Assembly (NCBI GenBank): GCA_964554125.1 | Contig: CAZKNG010000003.1 | Coordinates: 9,059 to 73,058, forward strand | Direction of reading: 5' to 3' | Length of the DNA: 64,000 nucleotides | From: JAGHBT01 sp035311885 | GTDB lineage: Bacteria; Krumholzibacteriota; Krumholzibacteriia; Krumholzibacteriales; WJIX01 | Shown: positions 17,184-25,831 of the stretch, in pieces | Position numbering within the stretch: position 1 is the stretch's first letter | How the letters are laid out: each line of letters opens with the position of its first letter | Notes under the pieces: model-generated | The model's database searches: none | Told to the model about the DNA's origin: nothing | What the model saw: only the letters and a program-made list of their open reading frames with translations | Position numbers and translations under genes: made by a program

Positions 17184-18437
17184 TTAAAACTTTTTCAAAA
17201 CAAGGCTTACGTTATGTCCGCCAAATCCAAAGGAGTTACTCAGCACATAATTTAATTTTTTCTCGCGTGCTTCGAATAAATGGTTCAGCCTGCAATCCTC
17301 ATCAATCTTTTCAAGATTAGCTGTCGGCGGCATAATATTATTTACGAGCGCCATTGTAGAGATGATAAATTCCACTCCCGCAGCACCTCCGAGAAGATGG
17401 CCGGTGCAGGATTTAGTTGAACTGACATCTACAGAACTATCTTTTCCGAAAAGAGATAATATAGCCTGCGCTTCAGCCCTGTCGTTATACTGAGTCGATG
17501 TGCCGTGTGCATTAATATATCCAATCTCTTCCGGTGTAATTCCAGCATCCTTGAGGGCCATACGCATCGAGCTCAGAGCCCCTTCTCCATTTGGAGAGGG
17601 AGAAGTTATATGATACGCGTCCGCCGTCATACCAACCCCCGCTAACTCGGCAAATATCTCAGCTCCGCGGGCCTTTGCGTGTTCCAGTTCCTCAATAAGT
17701 ATAATTCCCGCTCCTTCAGCCATAACAAATCCGTCACGATCCGAGTCAAATGGACGGCTGGATCCTTTTGGATCTTCATTCCGGGTTGAGAGTGCTTTCA
17801 TCTGACAAAACCCGCCAAGAGCCATGGGAGAAATAGTGGCTTCAGCTCCGCCGGTTACAACGGCCTCCGCATATCCGCTCTTTATTGCCATCCATGAAGT
17901 CGCTAAAGCGTGTCCGCCTGAAGCACAAGCTGATACTGTAGCGTAATTGGGGCCCTTGAACCCGTATCTGATAGAAACCAGACCTGAAGCCATATCAGAA
18001 ATCATCATAGGAATAAAGAAAGGACTTATCCTTGAAGGTCCACCTTTCAAGTATCTTGCGTGCTGCTTTTCAAAGGTTTTAATCCCACCGATTCCTGAGC
18101 CGATTATCACTCCAAAATTGTCACCATCGGCCTTGTCGACATCCAGAAGACTGACTGTCTCAGCTGAAGCCGCTACAGCCAGCTGGGAAGAACGATCCAT
18201 CCTCTTCGCGTCCTTCCTTTCCATATACTCGTTAGGATCAAAGTCTCTTACTTCACCGCCTACCTGTGAACTGTAATCACTAACGTCAAAAGCCTTTATT
18301 ATATCAATACCGGGCCTGCCGGCGACGATGTTTTCCCAGTTTTCTTCCACAGTCTTTCCACACGGGCTTATAATCCCCATTCCCGTAACTACTACTCTTC
18401 TGCTGCTGGCGGACATATTCCCCCCTGTACTAACCAT
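17184..18437 (-). CDS. fabF: Beta-ketoacyl-ACP synthase II
   Basis: A condensing enzyme that elongates acyl-ACP with malonyl-ACP. SACASGGHALAT carries the active-site cysteine; NAHGTSTQYND and STKSCTGHLLGGAAG carry the two catalytic histidines. Length is normal for FabF (about 410). Two starts are possible: the ATG at 18437, preceded by AAAGGG in a palindrome (18446-18459), gives 417 residues; the ATG at 18416, preceded by AGGGGGG, gives 410 residues and a more typical N-terminus (MSASSRRVVVTGMG). It lies between acpP and rnc. Confidence 0.96.
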   Translation of the reverse strand: MVSTGGNMSASSRRVVVTGMGIISPCGKTVEENWENIVAGRPGIDIIKAFDVSDYSSQVGGEVRDFDPNEYMERKDAKRMDRSSQLAVAASAETVSLLDVDKADGDNFGVIIGSGIGGIKTFEKQHARYLKGGPSRISPFFIPMMISDMASGLVSIRYGFKGPNYATVSACASGGHALATSWMAIKSGYAEAVVTGGAEATISPMALGGFCQMKALSTRNEDPKGSSRPFDSDRDGFVMAEGAGIILIEELEHAKARGAEIFAELAGVGMTADAYHITSPSPNGEGALSSMRMALKDAGITPEEIGYINAHGTSTQYNDRAEAQAILSLFGKDSSVDVSSTKSCTGHLLGGAAGVEFIISTMALVNNIMPPTANLEKIDEDCRLNHLFEAREKKLNYVLSNSFGFGGHNVSLVLKKF

Positions 18438-18445
18438 TAAAGATT

Positions 18446-18459
18446 CCCTTTATAAAGGG
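18446..18459. repeat. 14-base palindrome over the fabF ribosome binding site
   Basis: CCCTTTATAAAGGG is a perfect palindrome. On the minus strand its AAAGGG is the likely Shine-Dalgarno sequence for the ATG at 18437. It could act as an operator or as a small RNA hairpin that sets fabF output relative to acpP. Confidence 0.4.
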
Positions 18460-18556
18460 CTCTGGTAATACTTCTGAAGTTTTATACCCGTAATCTCCGG
18501 TTTCAATCACATCTCTTCTCTAACCTTACAGATTCCCGTAGAGAAACGCGCTAATA

Positions 18557-18793
18557 CTACTCCTTTACGTTATCCTTAACATAATTAATCGCTTCCCCTA
18601 CTTTTGTTATCTTTTCAGCTTCTTCGTCCGGAATCTCCATACCGAATTCTTCCTCGAGAGCCATAACGAGTTCTACTGTATCGAGAGAATCAGCACCGAG
18701 ATCATCGATAAATGAAGCCTCTTCCTTTATCTGATCCTGATTAACTGAAAGTTGTTCTTCTATAACCTTTTTTACTCTGTCTTCGAGTGCCAT
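18557..18793 (-). CDS. acpP: Acyl carrier protein
   Basis: A 78-residue acidic helical carrier. LGADSLDTVELVMALEEEF contains the DSL motif whose serine takes the 4'-phosphopantetheine arm. GGAGG lies 11 bases before the ATG. It carries the growing chain for the FabD, FabH, FabG and FabF enzymes encoded around it. Confidence 0.98.
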   Translation of the reverse strand: MALEDRVKKVIEEQLSVNQDQIKEEASFIDDLGADSLDTVELVMALEEEFGMEIPDEEAEKITKVGEAINYVKDNVKE

Positions 18794-18824
18794 CTAGCTT
18801 TTACCTCCTGTTTCTTTTAAAGCA

Positions 18825-19568
18825 CTAAGCCATCACCATTCCACCATCACAGTTTATAACCTGACCTGTGACATAACTTCCGAGCTCGGAGACGAGGAAC
18901 AGCACTATACCCGCCACATCACTTCCGGTTCCAAACCTTCCGAGTGGTATCTGATTAAGCATGCCTTCCCTTATATCATCGGAAAGCTTCGCCGTCATCG
19001 CTGTCTTGATAAATCCCGGAGCAATCGCGTTTGCTGTTATGCCGCGAGGAGCTAATTCCTTCGCAACCGATTTAGTAAACCCTATGACACCGGCCTTACT
19101 GGCGGCATAATTACTTTGGCCCGCGTTTCCCATAAGACCTATAACCGATGCTATATTGACTACGCGGCCAAACCTTTTCTTAAGCATATGCTTAGTAACC
19201 GCCTTAGTAAAATTATACGAGCCGGTCAAATTAACCTTGATAACACTTTCCCATTCTTCATCCTTCATGCGAAGAAGAAGGTTATCCCGGGTAACTCCCG
19301 CATTGTTTATCAAGAAATGAACCTGATCGTGCCATCCCAGAACGCTTGAGACACATTCAGCGACACTGGCTGAATCTGCAATATCACACTCGAGGGCGAG
19401 CCCCCCGGCTCCCTTCTCTTCTATCAGAGAAACCGTTTCAGAGGCACCTTCAGGGTTAACATCAACCACAGCTATATCAACACCTGAACCGGCTAGAGCA
19501 AGAGCTATTTCCCTTCCTATACCCTGACCGGCTCCGGTAACAATCGCCGTTTTACCTTTGAGATCCAT
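18825..19568 (-). CDS. fabG: 3-oxoacyl-ACP reductase
   Basis: A 247-residue short-chain dehydrogenase. TGAGQGIGREIA near residue 11 binds NADPH, NNAGVTRD near 88 is the central family motif, the catalytic serine lies in the ASVIGLMG region, and YAASKAGVIGFTKSVAKEL near 154 carries the catalytic Tyr and Lys. The RDNLLLRMKDEEW segment is typical of true FabG. It reduces 3-oxoacyl-ACP in chain elongation. It lies between fabD and acpP. Confidence 0.96.
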   Translation of the reverse strand: MDLKGKTAIVTGAGQGIGREIALALAGSGVDIAVVDVNPEGASETVSLIEEKGAGGLALECDIADSASVAECVSSVLGWHDQVHFLINNAGVTRDNLLLRMKDEEWESVIKVNLTGSYNFTKAVTKHMLKKRFGRVVNIASVIGLMGNAGQSNYAASKAGVIGFTKSVAKELAPRGITANAIAPGFIKTAMTAKLSDDIREGMLNQIPLGRFGTGSDVAGIVLFLVSELGSYVTGQVINCDGGMVMA

Positions 19569-19649
19569 TATAAACTATCCCCTTTTTACATAAATCGATC
19601 AAATACAAAAGATATCTATCAAAAAACACACATTTAATAAAGCAATACT

Positions 19650-20594
19650 TTATACAAAATCGTTCCCCGAGGCAACAATCTTTTTTATTTCTTCAACAGT
19701 GCCGGCTCTTGTTACTGTCCTTCGGCGGTCAATCCTCCTCATTAGACCTGAGAGCACCCTGCCGGGTCCCGCTTCAATAATATCCCCGTCCCACTTCTTC
19801 AGAAGTAAATCCATAGAATCAGACCAGAGAACCGGACTGGTAAGCTGCCTTGAAAGAGCGTCTATAACTTCATCTCTGCTTCTTACAACATTTCCATCTA
19901 CATTAGATATTACATCCACTTCGGGGTCACATATTTTAAATTTTTTTATAAAGGATACAAGTTCATCTTCAGCTGAAGAAACAAGAGGAGAATGAAAAGC
20001 CCCGCTGACATTAAGCTCAAGAACCTTCTTAGCTCCCTCTTTCTTCGCCGCTTCCATTGCTCTCTGTACCGCTTCGATATGTCCTGAAATAACTATCTGC
20101 CCGGGACAATTAATATTTGCCACCACAACAATAGAGTTCTCGGTGGAAGAATTCTCACATATTTTCTTAACGCTGGATCTTTCCATGCCGATAACCGCGG
20201 CCATTGTGCCAGGCTGGCGTAACCCAGCTTCATACATAAGCTCGCCTCGTTTCCTCACTATCTTCAAAGCATCCATAACTTCAACGGCACCGGCAGCTAC
20301 AAGGGCTGAATACTCTCCAAGACTGTGTCCCGCTGTAATTACAGCTTCAATTTGAGTTTCGTTCTTAAGAACGCTCCAGACCGCCATGCTGTGAAGCAAT
20401 ATCGCCGGCTGTGCGTTTCTGGTTTCAGTAAGAGTAGCTTTATCGCCTTCAAAGCAAATACCCGACAGTGAAAAGCCCAAAGTTTCATCGCCTTCTTCAT
20501 ACAATCTCTCGGCGGTCTTAAACTCCGCGGCAAGATCCTTGCCCATTCCTACAAACTGTGAACCCTGTCCGGGGAATATTACTGCTTTCTTCAT
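19650..20594 (-). CDS. fabD: Malonyl-CoA:ACP transacylase
   Basis: A 314-residue acyltransferase that loads malonyl units on ACP. FPGQGSQFVGMG at the N-terminus supplies the oxyanion-hole glutamine, GHSLGEYSALVAAG near residue 91 holds the nucleophile serine, and SGAFHSPLV near 200 the catalytic histidine. GGAG lies upstream of the ATG. It is placed between fabH and fabG in the lipid operon. Confidence 0.97.
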   Translation of the reverse strand: MKKAVIFPGQGSQFVGMGKDLAAEFKTAERLYEEGDETLGFSLSGICFEGDKATLTETRNAQPAILLHSMAVWSVLKNETQIEAVITAGHSLGEYSALVAAGAVEVMDALKIVRKRGELMYEAGLRQPGTMAAVIGMERSSVKKICENSSTENSIVVVANINCPGQIVISGHIEAVQRAMEAAKKEGAKKVLELNVSGAFHSPLVSSAEDELVSFIKKFKICDPEVDVISNVDGNVVRSRDEVIDALSRQLTSPVLWSDSMDLLLKKWDGDIIEAGPGRVLSGLMRRIDRRRTVTRAGTVEEIKKIVASGNDFV

Positions 20595-20632
20595 CCTGTA
20601 CTGCTCCTTCTACCTGTTACTTCCAACAAAGA

Positions 20633-21637
20633 TTATTTTCTGAATAAAACAGCCCCCCACGTCAATCCTCCTCCAAAGGCTACAAGAAGGACAATATCAC
20701 CTTTTTTTATAACTTCTTCATCCTGTTCTTCAAGTTCTCCCAGCGCTATGGGTATGCTGGCTGTTGAAGTATTGCCCATTCTATCTATATTAATAACAAC
20801 CTGTTCCTTCTTTAACTTCAACATTCTTCGAACACCCTCTATAATCCTGATATTTGCCTGATGAGGTATCAGAAAATCCACATCCTCGGAGCTGAGCCCG
20901 GCCGAACTCAGTGTTTCCTTAGCTGCCTGAGACATTGCTTTTACGGCATATTTAAATAATTCACTGCCCTTCATCTTTAGATATTGCTCCCCTTCTTCAA
21001 TGCTTTCAGCGGTAAGGGGACTCCTCGACCCACCTCCCGGAAGATAAAGCAGGTCGGAATATCTGCCGTCCGTCTTTATAAAGGTTGATAAAATACCTTC
21101 TTCGGGAGGACATGATTCCAAAACAACGGCCCCCGCGCCGTCTCCAAAGAGAACGCATGTCGATCTATCTGTATAATCAGTTATACGGGAGAGAATCTCC
21201 ACTCCAACTACGAGGATCTTATCGGCCTTACCTGATGAAATGAAGGCGTCCGCAATTGTTACACCGAAAATAAACCCGGAACACGCGGCTGTCAAATCAT
21301 AAGCCGCGGCATTCTTAGCTCCGAGTCTATCCTGGAGCAAACATGCAGTTGAAGGAAATATCATATCAGAGGTAGCGGTACCGACTATTATCTGATCAAG
21401 CTCCTCAGCCTTGACGCCGGCCTTCTTTAAAGCCTTTACAGAAGCTTCATAACTGATATCACTTGCCGCTTCATCATCTCTTGCGATATGTCTTTCGCGA
21501 ATACCGGTTCTTTCGACAATCCATTCATCAGAAGTATCGACAATCTTTTCAAAATCTTCATTAGTAAGTATTTTCTCGGGGATATGGTATCCCACACTTT
21601 TAATCTTTGTTCCCCTTAACTGTCGTCCGCTGCTCAA
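20633..21637 (-). CDS. fabH: Beta-ketoacyl-ACP synthase III
   Basis: A 334-residue enzyme that starts fatty acid synthesis by joining acyl-CoA to malonyl-ACP. DLTAACSGFIFG carries the active-site cysteine, DFLIPHQANIRI the histidine and GNTSTASIP the asparagine of the triad. The start is TTG, overlapping the plsX stop in TTGA, with GGAGG eight bases upstream; this suggests translational coupling. Confidence 0.96.
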   Translation of the reverse strand: MSSGRQLRGTKIKSVGYHIPEKILTNEDFEKIVDTSDEWIVERTGIRERHIARDDEAASDISYEASVKALKKAGVKAEELDQIIVGTATSDMIFPSTACLLQDRLGAKNAAAYDLTAACSGFIFGVTIADAFISSGKADKILVVGVEILSRITDYTDRSTCVLFGDGAGAVVLESCPPEEGILSTFIKTDGRYSDLLYLPGGGSRSPLTAESIEEGEQYLKMKGSELFKYAVKAMSQAAKETLSSAGLSSEDVDFLIPHQANIRIIEGVRRMLKLKKEQVVINIDRMGNTSTASIPIALGELEEQDEEVIKKGDIVLLVAFGGGLTWGAVLFRK

Positions 21638-22635
21638 ATAAGATCCTCCTTCATTCGCGTAATAATTTTCCGGTTTATTTCATTTCTGACAAATCTGCTT
21701 ATGCTTATTATTCCATTCTTGACCGCCCTGGATGAACTCCCTCCGTGTCCTATAAAAACCGCCCCCTTTAATCCCAGAAGAGGCATCGCGCCGTATTCAG
21801 CGTAATCCAGTTTTTTCTTAAGGTTTCTAAAAGCCGGTTTCATAAGTAACCCGCCTAATTTGGGCAAAAAGGCATTCTTCATTTCATCTTTGAAGAAAGA
21901 ACTCAAGTAAGATACGATACTTTCAGAAAATTTAAGGATTACATTGCCGACAAAACCGTCCGTAACCACTACATCCACTGTTCCTTCAAATATATCAGTT
22001 CCCTCAACATTACCAACGAAATTCAATTTGCTGTCTTTGAGAAGGGTGTATGATTCCCTGATAAGTTCATTCCCCTTGGACTCTTCCTTACCGATATTCA
22101 ATAACCCTACCTTCGGGTTAGCCGTACCCATAAAGGTCTCAGAGTATATCGATCCCATATAGGCAAACTGTTCGAGATGGTGGGGATAACAGTCAGAATT
22201 AGCGCCGCCGTCGAGCAATACCGTATATTTTCCTCTAGTCGGCATAAGAATGGCGATTGCGGGGCGGCTTATCCCTCTCAGCCTTCCAAGTGATAAAAGC
22301 GATGAAGCCACAACGGCGCCCGTATTCCCGCTGCTGAAAACCGCGTCAACCCTTCCCTTTTTATGCTCTTTTACGGCAACTGAAATTGAAGAGTCTTTTT
22401 TCCTTCTTATAGCAGTCGCCGGAGCTTCAGACATCCCTATAATTTCTGAAGCGTGCACAATATCAATATGCCCGGTATCATAACCGTTACGTGAAATCTC
22501 TTCTTCAATTAATTCTCTTTTCCCAACCAGGACTACATCAAACTCGCCTCTGGCAGCCTTCACTGCTTCTACAGCCCCCTTTATCATGGCATCGGGAGCA
22601 TCATCACCACCCATAGCATCAACCGCTATTCTCAT
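21634..22635 (-). CDS. plsX: Phosphate acyltransferase PlsX
   Basis: A 333-residue enzyme that turns acyl-ACP into acyl-phosphate for phospholipid synthesis. The N-terminus MRIAVDAMGGDDAPDAMIKG and the central SSGNTGAVVASSLLSLGRL and LLDGGANSDCYPHHLEQFA segments are diagnostic. I chose the ATG at 22635 because GGAG lies six bases before it and the family begins there; an upstream TTG at 22653 has no such support. It lies between rpmF and fabH. Confidence 0.96.
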   Translation of the reverse strand: MRIAVDAMGGDDAPDAMIKGAVEAVKAARGEFDVVLVGKRELIEEEISRNGYDTGHIDIVHASEIIGMSEAPATAIRRKKDSSISVAVKEHKKGRVDAVFSSGNTGAVVASSLLSLGRLRGISRPAIAILMPTRGKYTVLLDGGANSDCYPHHLEQFAYMGSIYSETFMGTANPKVGLLNIGKEESKGNELIRESYTLLKDSKLNFVGNVEGTDIFEGTVDVVVTDGFVGNVILKFSESIVSYLSSFFKDEMKNAFLPKLGGLLMKPAFRNLKKKLDYAEYGAMPLLGLKGAVFIGHGGSSSRAVKNGIISISRFVRNEINRKIITRMKEDLI

Positions 22636-22712
22636 TGTTTCTCCATTATACAAATATCCATATTATTACCAGAACTTACTAAGAGGTTAATAATAAGCTT
22701 GAAAAACTATCT

Positions 22713-22901
22713 CTAGCTTTTCTCTTCTTCCTGCTTGATAACTTCACGCCCTCCATAGTATCCGCAATTGGGGCATACTACATGAGGCGGTTTCGGTTGG
22801 TGACAGTGAGAACAGCTGGACACAGTAGGATTTGATATCTTCCAGTGTGTCCTTCGTTTTCTTTTTCTGGCTTTCGAAAGTCTTCTCTTAGGTACTGCCA
22901 T
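22713..22901 (-). CDS. rpmF: 50S ribosomal protein L32
   Basis: A 62-residue ribosomal protein. The N-terminus MAVPKRRLSKARKRKRRTHW is typical, and CSHCHQPKPPHVVCPNCGYY is the four-cysteine zinc form. GGAGTG precedes the ATG. It sits between DUF177 and plsX, the standard context. Confidence 0.97.
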   Translation of the reverse strand: MAVPKRRLSKARKRKRRTHWKISNPTVSSCSHCHQPKPPHVVCPNCGYYGGREVIKQEEEKS

Positions 22902-22930
22902 TTAATCACTCCTCATCGAACTCTTAAAAA

Positions 22931-23467
22931 TTATCTCTTCCCGCTATTCTTTAATTTATCCAAAGCTACCCACCTGGGATCCGTCTGTTCCCTCTCGCAT
23001 CCACATTCTTCGATATTCAAATCATTTCCGCATACAGGGCAAAGACCTTTGCATTCCTTTCTACACAAGATCTTCATCGGTATATTAAGAAGCACAGATT
23101 CCTTTACTCTCGGAAATATGTCGCAGCAGTATTCCTCCTCACTGCTTAATAACACATAATCACCTTCGCCGCCGGCGCCAGAGGCCTCATCGCCGCCTGA
23201 GCGCTGGAATATAATATCGAATCCGGTACTTAACTTTGTAACACAATCTTTGAGGCACCTGCTGCATTCTCCGTGGATGTCACATTCCACTTCAGCATCA
23301 AGCAAATACCGGCTGCCCATTGAAGTAACATCCGCCTGTACTCTGATTTCACATTTCAACGGACCAACTTCATGCTCGGGTAATTCAAACAGATCTTCAA
23401 ACGAAAAAGACTCACGTCCGTCAATCTGCCCGAGATTCACTTCCATCTTTGGAAACTCATTAACCAT
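22931..23467 (-). CDS. DUF177 (YceD-like) protein
   Basis: A 178-residue member of the DUF177/YceD family, almost always encoded before rpmF and linked to 23S rRNA accumulation. It has cysteine pairs in CDIHGECSRCLKDC near residue 68 and again in CRKECKGLCPVCGNDLN near 141, which may bind zinc. The acidic middle segment is family-typical. It overlaps no neighbour and is followed by rpmF after 29 bases. Confidence 0.9.
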   Translation of the reverse strand: MVNEFPKMEVNLGQIDGRESFSFEDLFELPEHEVGPLKCEIRVQADVTSMGSRYLLDAEVECDIHGECSRCLKDCVTKLSTGFDIIFQRSGGDEASGAGGEGDYVLLSSEEEYCCDIFPRVKESVLLNIPMKILCRKECKGLCPVCGNDLNIEECGCEREQTDPRWVALDKLKNSGKR

Positions 23468-23479
23468 AAAGAGCTTATA

Positions 23480-23884
23480 TTAATCCTCATCAAACACGAT
23501 AGCAAGCTCTTTTTCCGCCGATTCAGGCGAATCGGAAGCGTGAACCGCGTTTTCCTGAAGATCTGTTCCGTACATGTAGCGGATAGTACCGGGGTTTGCT
23601 TCCTTCGGATCTGTTGCTCCAACAAGTTTTCTTAAAAGCTCGATACTATCCTCTTTTTCAAGTTCAATACCAATAACACTGCCTGAAGTAATATAAGAAA
23701 TCAGTTCGTTAAAAAAAGGCTTATCTTTGTGGACAGCGTAAAAACTCTCAGCCTTTTCCCTTTTGAATTTAAACTGTTTCAACTTTGTTATTTCAAAACG
23801 GTTCATAATAAGCAGGTCAATGATCGCCCCCTGGTTGCCGTTTTTTACTGCTTCAGGTTTTATCATCAAAAAGGTCTTAGTCAA
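23480..23884 (-). CDS. ndk: Nucleoside diphosphate kinase
   Basis: A 134-residue kinase that balances NTP pools by phosphate transfer through a histidine. KTFLMIKPEAVKNG at the N-terminus and NAVHASDSPESAEKELAIVF near the C-terminus (His in VHASDS) are diagnostic. The start is TTG at 23884, because GGAGGAG lies about five bases upstream of it. The upstream ATG at 23905 would put that Shine-Dalgarno sequence inside the gene and add seven non-conserved residues. It heads the DUF177-rpmF-fab run. Confidence 0.95.
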   Translation of the reverse strand: MTKTFLMIKPEAVKNGNQGAIIDLLIMNRFEITKLKQFKFKREKAESFYAVHKDKPFFNELISYITSGSVIGIELEKEDSIELLRKLVGATDPKEANPGTIRYMYGTDLQENAVHASDSPESAEKELAIVFDED

Positions 23885-23967
23885 AATACTCCTCCATTTC
23901 ATCACTTTTCATCTCAGGCGATTCCATCTTCATAAAATTAGAATTGTCAAAAACGTTATTAAGAGTT

Positions 23968-25284
23968 TTATTTTATAAAGTCCTCCAGAACATCTTTAAG
24001 TTCAGGTCTGCCTATTTCGTCCAGATCGTATGACACTCTCACCGACTGCTGCGGGATATCAATTATTCGTCCCAGGTCTATCGGCGTACCTATCACCACG
24101 GTGTCACAGTCAACCTTGGAAATAGTTTTTTCCAGATCTTTTATCTGTTCTTCACTGTAACCCATAGCGGGAAGCAGAACACCAATTTCAGGGTAGAGCT
24201 CGAATGTTTCAGCCATACGGCCTGTCGTATAGGGACGCGGGTCTACAAGATCCGATGCTCCGTATTTAAGAGCTGCCATGACACCCGCTCCGTACTTCAT
24301 CCCGCCGTGAGTCAGGGTCGGTCCATCTTCCACACAAAGCACTTTCTTACCATTTATAGCTGCCGGATCATCAACTGTAAGCGGAGAAGCCGCGTCAATA
24401 ACAACGGCGTCCGGGTTGTAAAAGTTTATATTCTCTCTTACAATTTCCACACCTTCAAGATCAGAGGTGTCGATCTTATTTATAATAATAACATCGGCCA
24501 TCAAGAGATTGGTAAATCCCGGATAATAACCAATTTCATCACCCGGCCTGTGAGGATCGGCAACAACTATGTTGAGGTCTGTCTTATAAAAAGGTATGTC
24601 GTTATTGCCGCCGTCCCACAGTATTATATCCGCTTCTTTCTCTGCTTCGCGCAGAATGGCTTCATAATCAACGCCGGAATAGATAATTACACCGTTGACA
24701 ATGTGAGGTTCATACTCTTCCATCTCCTCTATTGTGCAATTGTGTTTCTCAAGATCTTCCAGCGAACCGTATCTCTGAACACTCTGTTTGGCAAGGTCAC
24801 CATAGGGCATGGGATGTCTTATAGCTACGACCTTCTTGCCGGCATCGGTTAAAATCCGGGCAATCTTTCTCGTGGTCTGGCTCTTTCCACATCCGGTACG
24901 TACGGCACATACTGATATTACAGGTTTGCTGCTCTTTATCATAGTCGGTTCCGCGCCGGCTAAAGTAAAGTCAGCGCCGAGTGAATTTACATACTGCGCC
25001 TTTTCCATTACATACTGGTTTGAAAGATCACTGTATGAAAAGAATACTTCCTCGACCTTCCTTTCCCTGATGAGCTCACCCAGCTTCTCTTCGGGATAGA
25101 TCGATATACCCTCCGGATAAAGCTCTCCCGCGAGTTCGGAAGGATATTTTCTATCGTCAATATCCGGAATCTGCGTGGCGGTAAAAGCCACTACTTCATA
25201 CGATTTATTACCTCTGAAAAGGGTGTTGAAATTATGAAAATCCCTTCCAGCGGCGCCCATTATCAAAACTTTCTTTCTCTCCAT
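23968..25284 (-). CDS. Cyclic 2,3-diphosphoglycerate synthetase-like GTPase
   Basis: A 438-residue protein of the COG2403 family. The N-terminal domain (KVLIMGAAGRDFHNFN) is Rossmann-like. A P-loop RTGCGKSQTTRK lies at 129-140 and a switch-like LWDGGNNDIPF near residue 224. NKID near 267 is a guanine-specificity motif (NKxD). In methanogens and relatives the homologue closes 2,3-diphosphoglycerate into a cyclic thermoprotectant; bacterial homologues are usually of unknown function. No 2-phosphoglycerate kinase gene is seen nearby. It follows hldE2 on the same strand. Confidence 0.75.
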   Translation of the reverse strand: MERKKVLIMGAAGRDFHNFNTLFRGNKSYEVVAFTATQIPDIDDRKYPSELAGELYPEGISIYPEEKLGELIRERKVEEVFFSYSDLSNQYVMEKAQYVNSLGADFTLAGAEPTMIKSSKPVISVCAVRTGCGKSQTTRKIARILTDAGKKVVAIRHPMPYGDLAKQSVQRYGSLEDLEKHNCTIEEMEEYEPHIVNGVIIYSGVDYEAILREAEKEADIILWDGGNNDIPFYKTDLNIVVADPHRPGDEIGYYPGFTNLLMADVIIINKIDTSDLEGVEIVRENINFYNPDAVVIDAASPLTVDDPAAINGKKVLCVEDGPTLTHGGMKYGAGVMAALKYGASDLVDPRPYTTGRMAETFELYPEIGVLLPAMGYSEEQIKDLEKTISKVDCDTVVIGTPIDLGRIIDIPQQSVRVSYDLDEIGRPELKDVLEDFIK

Positions 25285-25353
25285 ACCTGCCTTCCACCTC
25301 CATTGTAATAGATTGGGGAAACTTCCCCCGCCTCAAGCCTTATTATATCCCGG

Positions 25354-25827
25354 CTACTTCTTCAATTTATTTATCAGCTTGCTGGTTGAATAACCTTCAA
25401 CCATTTTTACCCTCTTAACTTCTCCGCCATTACGGAGCACAAAATCCGCTCCCGCTATCTCCTCCACGGAATACTCATCCCCTTTAACAAGTATATCCGG
25501 CTTTAATTTCCTGATTACTTCAACTGGGGTATCCTCCTCAAAAACAGTTACATAATCAACGCAAACGAGGTTAAGGAGGATAAAAGCTCTGTCATATTCC
25601 TTCGTAAGAGGTCTTCGGTGCCCTTTCAGACGTCTTAGTGAACGGTCACTGTTAATACCTACAACAAGACAGTCACCGAAACTACGCGCTTTAACAAGCA
25701 GTTCAACGTGCCCTCGGTGAAGAATATCAAAACAGCCGTTTGTGAAAACCACTCGGCCGTTCAGCTTATCTTTTCTGAAACCGGAAAGTTCAACCGGGTT
25801 TATAATTCTCTCTGTATACTCATTCAT
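25354..25827 (-). CDS. rfaE2: Heptose 1-phosphate adenylyltransferase (HldE C-terminal type)
   Basis: A 157-residue nucleotidyltransferase that forms ADP-heptose for the lipopolysaccharide core. TNGCFDILHRGHVELL near residue 26 contains the HxGH catalytic motif, and GINSDRSLRRLKG follows as in the family. I placed the start at the ATG at 25827, four bases after the kinase stop codon; an upstream TTG at 25854 adds nine residues. In E. coli the two activities are fused in HldE; here they are separate adjacent genes. Confidence 0.92.
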   Translation of the reverse strand: MNEYTERIINPVELSGFRKDKLNGRVVFTNGCFDILHRGHVELLVKARSFGDCLVVGINSDRSLRRLKGHRRPLTKEYDRAFILLNLVCVDYVTVFEEDTPVEVIRKLKPDILVKGDEYSVEEIAGADFVLRNGGEVKRVKMVEGYSTSKLINKLKK

Positions 25828-25831
25828 AATA

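Noticed and set aside
24307..24852. 181-codon plus-strand frame
   Set aside because: Antisense shadow of the COG2403 GTPase gene, with no recognisable protein features.
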